Assembly: GCA_025266875.1 (NCBI GenBank)
Contig: JALLLT010000023.1
Span: 434,001 to 498,000 of the forward strand
Source: Fennellomyces sp. T-0311
Lineage: Eukaryota > Mucoromycota > Mucoromycetes > Mucorales > Lichtheimiaceae
Reading direction: 5' to 3'
Length of the DNA: 64,000 bases
Below the pieces are notes generated by a model that saw only the letters and a list, made by a program, of their open reading frames with translations, was not told the origin of the DNA and searched no databases. The translations under genes and the position numbers were made by a program. Of this stretch, positions 11,230 through 19,922 are shown piece after piece (the stretch's first letter is position 1; each line of letters starts with the position of its first letter).

Positions 11230-11957
11230 CTTCCACAGTGTTAGTAAAATGTCAAAACATCCGTATCACTTACTTTTCTGAGGGGTTTCTGAGTCAGAGG
11301 AAACATAGTCCTCTGGTTCCTCATCATTGCTTGATAGCTCTCCGCCTGGTAACGCATCGTTCGGTAATTCATCGCCTGGTAATTCATCGCTTGATAGCTC
11401 ATTGATTGGAAGTTCATTGCTCGGTAGCTCATTGCTCGCTAATTAGCCGAGTTTATTAGAAATTGGTATTGCATGTGTATGAAAGGCACACAAACCCTGG
11501 CGACAAACACGCTTCGCAAAAATAGCGCCATTGGCATCCTCAGCGCTCCTCTTTTCTCCCATATTATCTACGAGGTATTTTAACAATTCTTACCCGACTG
11601 TTCATGCTAAACAAGCTTACCATGCCACAGAGTATCAGCGGTGAGACTTTTTCGATTGAGGTAATTTTTGTTTGACACGACGTTCAACGCTTTTCCCAAA
11701 CGTAGCTCCATGGCCCGTGTAGTACTTGAAGGCGGTAACTCAACTGACGAGGATACCTGAGAAGACCCATAGCCCGTGGAATCTGATCGTGGTAAATTGT
11801 TGCTTAGTTACTGCCATTCAGATTCAAAGGAATGAAAGTTACTGTCAGTCGATGAATCAGTTAGCTTGTCATTTCTCCTTGCAAGACTAGAAGCGGCCCG
11901 CTCGGCCTGTTCGGCGCGTAAGATTGCTGACTCTATTACTTGATATACACGATCCAT
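8143..11957 (-). CDS. modular zinc-finger protein with nine tandem C2H2 + CRN-module units
   Basis: I join 22 exons to an 856-residue protein. Exons: 11957-11843, 11782-11621, 11567-11496, 11438-11274, 11229-11059, 11001-10936, 10876-10715, 10661-10599, 10550-10383, 10315-10262, 10207-10046, 9986-9924, 9846-9679, 9617-9558, 9502-9338, 9286-9224, 9148-8987, 8927-8865, 8811-8647, 8574-8503, 8437-8279, 8213-8143. All 21 introns are phase 1. Residues 1-38 hold an Ala/Glu/Arg-rich helix (RAEQAERAASSLARR), then a Ser-rich stretch, a basic KRSAEDAN..AKR segment (possible nuclear signal) and seven five-residue acidic repeats. From residue about 172 come nine units. Each has a C2H2 finger (YCPYQxC...H..xxH), a TPxGDxLDF strand-like tail and a short CRNMLxPGDPIxVE module. 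The only broken splice signal is the acceptor before exon 7 (AA instead of AG). I recognise no named family for the whole; nucleic-acid binding is inferred from the fingers. Confidence 0.8.
11332..11436 (-). repeat. seven 15-bp tandem repeats encoding (S/N)(N/D)ELP
   Basis: Within exon 4 of the zinc-finger gene, 105 bp divide exactly into seven 15-bp units: SNELP, SNELP, INELS, SDELP, GDELP, NDALP, GGELS. The tract is acidic and probably flexible. Being a multiple of three, copy-number change would not shift the frame. Confidence 0.8.
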
Positions 11958-12690
11958 GGTTGGTGGTGTCAAAGAGAAAAAGAGACGGTATCATGTGTCT
12001 TTGGGCTATGTAACAAAACAAGAATGAGGGGCGATATGAAACGTTTTGTTACACAGTCCTCTTGCACTGTGCATTGACGAGCTGGTAGGGATACCAAATT
12101 CCGTTCCTGTGGCTTTCTTTCCTATAGTTAATGATGCTACAAGTTATATGTGCTGAGCGCGGTTGAAGAATTTACACACGCCGCATGCTCCCCTATCACG
12201 ATATATATATATATGGATTGCCAAGAGGTGATACGTCGTTCAGTAAACGAGCTTATATCACAAGCAGTGTATACATAGCGCCACCGTTTCTTTTCAGATA
12301 GTATGTGCACACCGCCATTAAAGATATCATGCTCGCTTTTTCAAACATGATTAACACCGATTTGGTAGAATTCATATGTACGAAGCGAACCCTAGATTAT
12401 CAGTGCTTTTTTTATATCATGCGGCGCATTTTTATTAGTGATGATGTATATGTTACTTGATTGAGAAAAGTATTGTTACGCAATGAGGTATCTTGAGTCA
12501 ATAATCTGGAACTTACGGAGGCGGCTGAGCTAACTGGTGACACAGGCACCAAGCCGAAAGTCTGGGTGTAAGGACAAAAGTATATATTCTCCCGCTTTAA
12601 CTCAAAAAACTTTCTTCAACCAAGTCCATTGTATTTTTTCTACGAAACCACCTCGTACATATACACCTTATTTTCAGCACGAAGATCACT
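11958..12690. promoter_or_regulatory. divergent intergenic region between the zinc-finger gene and a HET gene
   Basis: 733 bp separate the two start codons, so both promoters must lie here. It holds a short run of alternating AT (about 12200-12215) and a TATA-like tatatattc near 12570, about 120 bp before the HET start. No conserved operator is recognised and no ORF is supported. Confidence 0.4.
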
Positions 12691-14367
12691 ATGACCATTA
12701 TATACGAAAGTAATTGTCACCGGCCGGCTGTGAAAATCGACCCCAGAAACTATGGTCTCGGCAAAGATACTGACGACTTGTTTCGACCCGCATGGCTTAT
12801 TCGAACATTAGACTGGGAAAAAGTGCCTGGAGACGAAGCTACAGGCGGTTATTGCACCGTGTCGTATTGCTGGGAACAATCAGGCAGTTTCACACAAACG
12901 GAAGATGGAGAACGCGTGTACACGGACAAAGTCAAACATAAGATGAAGACAACGGTCAAGTGGCGAAGCATTTGGACTTGTTTCTGGTTACGACGGCGAG
13001 ATAAGGTGCAAGACGTCACATTTGAAAAGATCCTTCAACAAGTCTGCAAGGACTTTGGTATCGACTACTTGTGGTACGACAAGATCTGCGTCAACCAATC
13101 GGATAATGAGGAAAAACAAAAAGAGATCCTACAAATGCATCGCATTTACAATAGCGCACGATTTACGGTTGTCATGTTACCCGAAGCAGAAGTTACGAGC
13201 GAAGCAGATTTCGAGAACCCCGATTATGAAGGCGTAACAAAGGCCCATCGGCAATTTTTGCATTCAGTCTCCAAGTCCAAGTGGTGGGAGCGCATCTGGA
13301 CATTGGAAGAAACGATGATGTCCAAAAGTCTGCTGCTGATCGGTAGGAATGTTCATCTATGGCAATTTCCAGAAGAACCAGGTGATAGATCAATTGGACG
13401 ACGGCGTGGTACTCTTACACAAATGCTGGATTTCCACAAGAAGCCGAACCGAAGCGTGAACCAAGTCCTTAGCTATGCTCGTTCGCGTACAGCAACCAAG
13501 CCGCACGATATTATTTTTTCAATGGCCAAAATCTCGGGTATCGACGTAGATGTTGACTATGATCGTGATATACATTATCTCTTTAATGACTTTTATCGCA
13601 AATCGGCGGAAAGGGATCTCACCACCTCATGCTTTGGTCAACAACTCAGTGCCGATACCGAGAGCTGTGCTTATCTAAATAATATTCCGGGACTGGGTCT
13701 TCCTTCTTGGACAGGCACTTGTGGCTACCATCCGGTACATGAAGTTGACGTCACAACCATGTTCGATTCCCCTCATTACGTGGATCAAGAAATGCGTATG
13801 CACATCAGCTGCAAGTACTATACAGTGCGACGAATCACACAACTCACGCCAATAAAAGACGCAGATGCCAACAGGAGATTGAACGCAGTCCTATCCTCCA
13901 TTTACCCAGACGGAGGAGCAAAAATCCAACTTCACGATTATCGTTACGACGAAAATGTACTACTCGGATTGCTCAACAGCGCCATGAAAATTGAATCTTC
14001 ATCATCGTTTCATATCACTCATTTCCATCGAAAGCCAGCTGATAACACATTTTTCCCACCAAAGGCGGGCTTAATCCCCTTTTCATTAACAGAAGACTGC
14101 AATGAGTGTATCATTCTTCCAATCATATTCAGCATTCATGTTCCGATTTACTTTCCTTGGGCGAGAGGTGATGAAAGCCCTGAGCAACACCATTATGTCT
14201 ATTATCTTCCCGTCCTTTCTGCTGTACCTGACGGCCACAAAGTCATTGGCTTATGTCGTTACCTCGGGGCATATCCTCCTGCTGATATTACCAGAAAACA
14301 AGATCCTCTTAGAATCTTACAAGATGCATTTGGCTCACAGGAGACAAAAGAGTTTATTGTTGTATAA
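12691..14367 (+). CDS. HET-domain protein (heterokaryon-incompatibility type), copy A, intact
   Basis: An intronless 558-codon frame. Residues about 30-230 show the HET signature: FRPAWLIRTLDWEKVPGD, a YCTVSYCWEQSG block, IDYLWYDKICVNQSDNEEKQ with EILQMHRIYNSA, and WWERIWTLEETMMS. The rest is a family-specific C-terminal half with LPSWTG, PFSLTEDCNEC and a hydrophobic FIVV end. HET domains in filamentous fungi trigger cell death after non-self recognition, often as partners of other sensors. The role in this lineage is not established. It is about 40-50 percent similar by eye to the copy at 31344-33029 along its whole length. The start chosen is the first ATG after an A-rich leader. No signal peptide or membrane segment is seen. 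Confidence 0.8.
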   Translation: MTIIYESNCHRPAVKIDPRNYGLGKDTDDLFRPAWLIRTLDWEKVPGDEATGGYCTVSYCWEQSGSFTQTEDGERVYTDKVKHKMKTTVKWRSIWTCFWLRRRDKVQDVTFEKILQQVCKDFGIDYLWYDKICVNQSDNEEKQKEILQMHRIYNSARFTVVMLPEAEVTSEADFENPDYEGVTKAHRQFLHSVSKSKWWERIWTLEETMMSKSLLLIGRNVHLWQFPEEPGDRSIGRRRGTLTQMLDFHKKPNRSVNQVLSYARSRTATKPHDIIFSMAKISGIDVDVDYDRDIHYLFNDFYRKSAERDLTTSCFGQQLSADTESCAYLNNIPGLGLPSWTGTCGYHPVHEVDVTTMFDSPHYVDQEMRMHISCKYYTVRRITQLTPIKDADANRRLNAVLSSIYPDGGAKIQLHDYRYDENVLLGLLNSAMKIESSSSFHITHFHRKPADNTFFPPKAGLIPFSLTEDCNECIILPIIFSIHVPIYFPWARGDESPEQHHYVYYLPVLSAVPDGHKVIGLCRYLGAYPPADITRKQDPLRILQDAFGSQETKEFIVV

Positions 14368-16317
14368 TTCGATGTAATATTTAATTAAGTAGTAAATACA
14401 CTCGCTATAAATATCAAGTGAGCTTGGTTCAGTCAATTTTATTGTGCTGTGTCGTAACAAATTTTCTGTCGTTACACTTGTGTTACCAGTTCCCTTTTTC
14501 GACTTGCATATGATATCCGTATGTGATGCCTATTAAACTTCACCATCCATCCGCTCATTATAGCATACTTCTTCTCACTAATTTCCATCGTTAACCCTCT
14601 ATTCCATTAGATTGAGCGATTTGCACAATCGCAATCTTCTGTGTGCCGAATCTCATGGCCAATGTATTATTCTATTATATGGTGATGTTTGCACAATCTC
14701 AATTTCATATATCACTTAGAGATACTTCGCCTAGTTGCATTGTGTATCCAGCATAACCCATTGCTATAGTCATAGTCAGAATCCTAAAAGCACCCCCAAA
14801 GAACCGAATGAAATAAAGCTTTTCTACTAGCATGTCGTGTGCAATTTCATTTTTCATATGCATCGTTACTTATGAACAAATCTCCGCCGAATCCACATTA
14901 CTACATATCCAATCAATCGCATCCGTGTAAGCGCTAGAAATATCTGATTTCAGTAACAGAAAATCAAAAAGTATACTTTGTACCGACTTACCATAAGCAA
15001 ATGGAGCAGATGATCAGATATAGGATACAGTAATAGCGTTGCATACAGTGGAAAAGTGTTCTTCAATAAGTATCATACTCTCCAAAGCTACTTTAACGTC
15101 ACCTACCAAGTAAGAGTGGTTGATGCTTCTACCCGAAGGCCACACCAACCACAATTTCCAACGATATTATTACCTGTGCCGTGGCAAGACACAGCACTTT
15201 TTAGATTGGTGGTTGCCCTACCACCAGGACAGCAACGACGAAGGAAAGATGCTTGATAAAAAAACTGAAAAGTACAACTGTCGTCAGCAATGCAACACCG
15301 TGTATTATTACTCAACTGCGACTTACTTTGTGACCGAAGGAACCTTAAAAAGCGTTGTGGACGTTTTCGTCACTAGAAACGTTACATTTAAGATTGATAT
15401 ACTCTAGGATTGATACAAAAAGCATACAGTTCATTGTTACGAAAAAGTCCAAGGAACAAAAGTGCTTTGGCCAAGCTGCATATTTATACCTGACTATAGG
15501 TAAAATTAATCCCGTGATTCATTGTTAAAGCTGGATTATCAGTAAACTGGTTCACCGATAAAAGATTTTCAAGCGAAACGGAAGCACCCGATGATATATC
15601 ACAACAAAAACGGACACCGTGCCATAAATAAATGCTGATGTGCCTACGTACATTCATTCAGAACGCAGCTGCATCTATCGCATCGCGGCAACAGCTGTAT
15701 GATAAGCAAGTTATTGAAAATAGGAAGTAGGAAACTGACGACGCGGCATGACATTTGAGTCTTCTCAGCTGTTTAAGTAAGTGTTGATTTAGCGGATATT
15801 TGTTCGGAAATAAAGATGCACTATGTATTGCTTGCCTTATCATGCATGATAACACGCGCTTCCTACTATGACTGCCAAGTCCTGCTTAACTACTACCGCT
15901 TTTTCTATTATCTACGTAGCAGATTATTGAATTCGGGTTCTCAGTAGCAAAATACTTATCAACAGGAATTTTTAACTGAAAAGAACTCTACTCACAGAGT
16001 ATAAGAATATAAATCATGACTATCAAGGAGATGCGCTGTACTGATTTAGACATAGGTGCCAATACCAACAAGACAGGGTCTCCGCCCATTGCAAGATACC
16101 ACACTTGAGATTGGGTGTGAATTACACAGTCATCTTCCACCAATAAAGCATGTTGTTTCATTTAGACCAAAGGCTCAGTAGCAAGATACCTCATATGTAT
16201 ATAATCCACAATCTAGCGAAGCAAGGAAAATGATGGAGTTATATATGACGCTATTGTGATATATGTAACGAAAGCTAATATAGTTCTCTTTTCTGTAGGC
16301 AAGCACAATCATTTCCT

Positions 16318-16320
<3 letters not shown>
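14368..16320. other. gene-poor AT-rich region
   Basis: Nearly 2 kb downstream of the HET gene. Overlapping short frames near 15056-15407 on both strands match no family and have chance-like composition. A short phrase (ctcagtagcaa) recurs near 15946 and 16171. Nothing is confidently coding. Confidence 0.45.

Positions 16321-16390
<70 letters not shown>
16321..16390. repeat. uninterrupted 70-nt poly(T) tract
   Basis: Exactly 70 consecutive T. Read on the minus strand it is a poly(A) run, as left by a retroposed transcript, but no target-site duplication or coding remnant is evident beside it. An assembly artefact in homopolymer length is possible. Confidence 0.9.
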
Positions 16391-16393
<3 letters not shown>

Positions 16394-17528
16394 TAGGTAT
16401 AAACTTTAAACGCAATCCTGATACATCATATAAAAAGTATAGTATGCTCTGCATTCTTTGGAAAGGTGCGTCCGTTCCGTCAGCCATAACTGTCTGTATA
16501 TGAATAATGCCGTAAGATTTAATAAAGGCTCCTTCATATATTTTATTGGCTAGACGCTATGGTACGTACTGATACACCAAGATACGTGATTCTGATCTTA
16601 ATTGTTCCGACCCGATCATCGATGGGGGTAGTCAGGTTTACAAAGATCGGAATTTTGTGCAACTGATGTAATAAATTATCAGTCGATAATGTATGCAACG
16701 TTATTACGCTGAATATTCAAGGACACTGTACTTAAAAATACATATGAAAGAGAGTGAGAGCAATAATACTTGACGCATAGCCGCATTTATATTTATCTTT
16801 GCGATTAGCTTCGTATCTGAATGCCTACGTACCCTGAATATGTACCGTTCCTGGATTATATGAACAGGGATAAATCTCAGACAGACTATATCTTGGCAAA
16901 CAAACGTACTTTTTTCTTTGCCTAAATAGCAAAAAGCAACTTGGTAAGGCAGGATTCCCATATGGAAAAGGACATATATCTTAGATGCCTATTTTCCGGT
17001 CGCGTGCGATACAATAGTACGAGAATCGAACTGGTCAAAGCGATTTCTGGTATTTTCCAAAAATGGAGGATTGGCAGGTAAAATGGACTAGCGTCGTTTT
17101 GTCACGTGGGAAAATGCAATGCGTCGTTTGAAAGGGAGGTAGCGTGCTCAATGACCAAGATTGTCAGTTTACGCAAGGGAAAGCAACTGGGTTCTTTTTT
17201 CCCTTTCTGCGCAAATTGGGTGAGATGATATTTTACATATGAACACACACATCACATATAAGGAGAGAAAGTTTAACGTTGGTCTTATTAAATGGAATGC
17301 TGTGTGCTACTCATACAAAAGAAAAAAAATTAGACGCGTGTAACGTTACGCCAATGTAATAAAAAACGGGTCCCATGGATTTTAAAGAAGTGTATGCAAC
17401 TTTGTGAAAATAGAGTTGTTATTTTTTTTTACACCACAGAGACAGAAAGAAATATGTTTAATAGAAGTTAATAGTATACTAAAAGTAAGGTTGTATATAA
17501 CTTTATATATTAAAACAAGGTCTGCTAT
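16391..17528. other. intergenic, no supported gene
   Basis: AT-rich sequence between the poly(T) tract and the GPI-protein gene. One 85-codon minus-strand frame (16961-16704) lacks any recognisable feature. The part after about 17400 is likely the 3' untranslated end of the GPI-protein gene. Confidence 0.4.
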
Positions 17529-18388
17529 CTAAGCAGCCAAAACGCCAGCAATAAGGGCAGGGGCAAGCAAAGCGAATGCGGTCAAGCCCAATGCGGCGGC
17601 ACCGTCCTCCTCAGGATCAGCGGTCTCGGTGGCAGTTTGAGTTTGGGTACCAGAAGGACGCGACGAAGTGGTTGAAGCGGGCGACGAAGAAGCGGGAGAT
17701 GAGGTAGACGAAGCGGCGACTGAAGAGGAAGTTGCCGGGGAGGACGATGCGGTCACTGAACCGGCGTTAATCGTGAAGCGGGCAGAGTAATTGTAGATAC
17801 TGATTTTAAAAAAAAAACCATGACGAATTAGTTTCGCATTTCTTTCTTTGAAGAAGAAAAAGAGAGATGTACATACGTTCCGTCAGCGGCGTTCACGAAC
17901 TCCAAAGCATAGTTGGAGCTAGCAGCAAGGTCAGACGGGATCTATCAATGAAGGTTACACATTATTGTCCTTTCTGTACAATTTTCTTCCTGTCTTTCTC
18001 TTACAGTCCACTCGTACGATCCAGCAGAACCATCCACAGTGAAGGAGATACCAGTGTCACCCAAGGCGTTCTCATTGGCGCCTTCACGCAACTTGATGAT
18101 GATTTCTTCATCGATACCATTGGCCCATCCTACGTAATGCAATTATTAGCTGTGCAATTACATGTGATTGTCGCAGAGCTTACTGATAGTGACCCTAGAA
18201 AAACAATTGCGGTTATAAAAAGAACTTTGGACGGTGCAAAAAAGATGCTATACAACTTACGTTTCGCCAGCAGTAAACTGGCTGGCAGAAGTGGGGTTGG
18301 TGGTGTAAAAGGGAGTGGTATCCTGGGCAATGACACCTGCAATGGCAAGGAAAAGAGCGACAAGGGTTGCAAATGTTGCAGACTTCAT
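17529..18388 (-). CDS. GPI-anchored Kre9/KNH-like Ser/Thr-rich cell-surface protein
   Basis: Five exons (18388-18261, 18194-18184, 18129-18005, 17941-17877, 17799-17529) give 199 residues. Residues 1-20 are a signal peptide (MKSATFATLVALFLAIAGVIA). Then comes an Ig-like Kre9/KNH N-terminal domain: SASQFTAGETVTIRWANG, IIIKLREG and GSYEWTIPSDLAASSNYALE. A Ser/Ala/Thr-rich stalk and a terminal hydrophobic segment (AAALGLTAFALLAPALIAG) preceded by an acidic patch fit GPI anchoring. It probably sits in the plasma membrane or wall as a glycoprotein. Exon 2 is an 11-nt microexon that is required to keep the frame and restores the expected VTIRW strand. A TATA box lies 73 bp upstream. The exact biochemical role is unknown. 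Confidence 0.8.
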
Positions 18389-19072
18389 TTCAATAGAAGG
18401 AAAAAAAGAGAGAAAAGTGAAGAAGAGGGTGATTCTGATTTGGAGTTGATTAAGATTACGTTTATATAGAAGGTGTAAAACAGCGACGAGAAAAATAGAA
18501 GATGCGGTTCGCTTTTCTCTCGGACGAAATCTCTCATTTCCACTGGTGCCCCTCTCCTAATTCAGTTGGACTCGATCATATTCTACCTTAATTGATTTCC
18601 CGCCCTTCAAGCACCTCCTTTTTTTTCTTTGTTTTACGGTCATTTGCTCATTAGACAGAATTGACAGGAACAAAAATGTGCCCTTGCGTTCTTGCCGGGT
18701 TATACAGAATTGTTGTCTTGGCGAAAGCAATCGGTTGCTAGGGTAATGGAATACAAAGAGTATAAGCTTCGGGGTCTCAGGTATGACAAGGTATGTCGCT
18801 CTGTGTACCCGTGCTTCTGGTTGGTTATAGTCTTTACAAAAAAGAGGCCGTGCGTGGAGAGGATAGAGAGATAACGGGGTACTAAATATACACACGGAAG
18901 CGCACACGCAATCGTTCCGGGAATTCCATCCATGGCACAAAAACAACAAGGATTGATTGGTGTCAAGTCATTTTCTTTAGAAAAACACAGCTTTTCGACG
19001 TCTAGTCATGGACCAAAAAAGGGGGAAGTCGTTTGCGTTGTTTGTTTATGTATTTAATCAGAACAAACGCAT
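18389..19072. other. intergenic, no supported gene
   Basis: Contains the promoter of the GPI-protein gene and, at the other end, the 3' region of the APC13-like gene. Minus-strand frames of 88-130 codons here carry no family signature and overlap that promoter. Confidence 0.4.
18461..18468 (-). promoter_or_regulatory. TATA box of the GPI-anchored protein gene
   Basis: TATATAAA on the minus strand, 73 bp before the start codon at 18388, a normal fungal spacing. Confidence 0.5.
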
Positions 19073-19279
19073 TTACTCTTCCATCGGGTTGTGCTCCCAC
19101 TTTAGCTTCTTTGGTTTTTTGGTGGTTTTCAACTTGATTTCCGCATCGTCGTTTTGTCGCAAATTGTACTCTTCAGGTGCGGCAACCGCTTCTTCGGGCA
19201 ATCGCAAGCCGATCCAGTCATCGGCAATGATGGGCAATTTGCGGGCTTGCCAGTGAATGTCAGTGAAGGCGCTGTCCAT
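19073..19279 (-). CDS. apc13: APC13-like subunit of the anaphase-promoting complex
   Basis: An intronless 68-residue protein beginning MDSAFTDIHW and continuing with ARKLPIIADDWIGLRLPEE. The pattern MDS..., DDxW, LPxExVxxP is that of the small Apc13/Swm1 subunit, which stabilises the TPR arm of the APC/C ubiquitin ligase in the nucleus. The C-terminus is Lys-rich (KTTKKPKKLKW) and not diagnostic. Length fits the family (about 70-120). The call rests on a short motif. It is divergent from the metallophosphoesterase-like gene, with 643 bp between starts. Confidence 0.6.
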   Translation of the reverse strand: MDSAFTDIHWQARKLPIIADDWIGLRLPEEAVAAPEEYNLRQNDDAEIKLKTTKKPKKLKWEHNPMEE

Positions 19280-19922
19280 TATGTACGTGTGGAATGGAGT
19301 GAAAAAAGGTTAACGCGTTCCTCTTTTTCAAACGCAACTGAAAATTGATTTTCCTGCAACGTTTCACTTTTACGGTACTGGCTTGTATTTACGTATGCAA
19401 GGGAAAAAAACTCGACGTGTACCTGAACCGACTAGGAAGGGGGAACCAAGGGTTCCAGGAGAAGAAGAGCGCTTCGTCGGTGGGTTTATAAAGAAGGCGC
19501 AAAAAGTCATGCGCTTTTTGCAAGAAAATCAAAGTGTAATGTCTGAGAGTGGATTGTTCACCTTAATGGGCGATCATGCACGCGCTTGTGTCGCCTCGAG
19601 TTGGTTTTTGGTGTGTTTTTGGGTGGTCCAAGAGTACGATCCAAGCGAGCAGAATAGCAAAGCAAGCATACTTCCAGAAAGAAAGAGAAGTTGCAAAGTG
19701 GCCACGTAACACTGATGGGAACGGCCTTCAAAGCTGAAGTTGCCAGCGGGCTGCCCAGTGATTTATTGCACAGGTTGTTTGCACATCAACTCAACCAAAA
19801 AGTTCAATTTGATTCCCGCTTGTTCAGCTTGGCCGGCAAGTCCCCTCACTCTTCACTCTTTTCTTTCATCTGGCTTGCTCTTTTCACAGCTTTTGCCATT
19901 CCTTGATTAGCTGGCGACAAAT
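19280..19922. promoter_or_regulatory. divergent promoter region, APC13-like and phosphoesterase-like genes
   Basis: Separates two start codons on opposite strands. A 108-codon plus-strand frame at 19383-19709 has no recognisable domain and is taken as chance. Confidence 0.35.

Noticed and set aside
11810..11812. In-frame TAA after the first 49 codons of the zinc-finger gene, suggesting a pseudogene
   Set aside because: It lies inside a 60-nt intron (11842-11783, GTAACT...CAG, phase 1); splicing joins the exons in frame.
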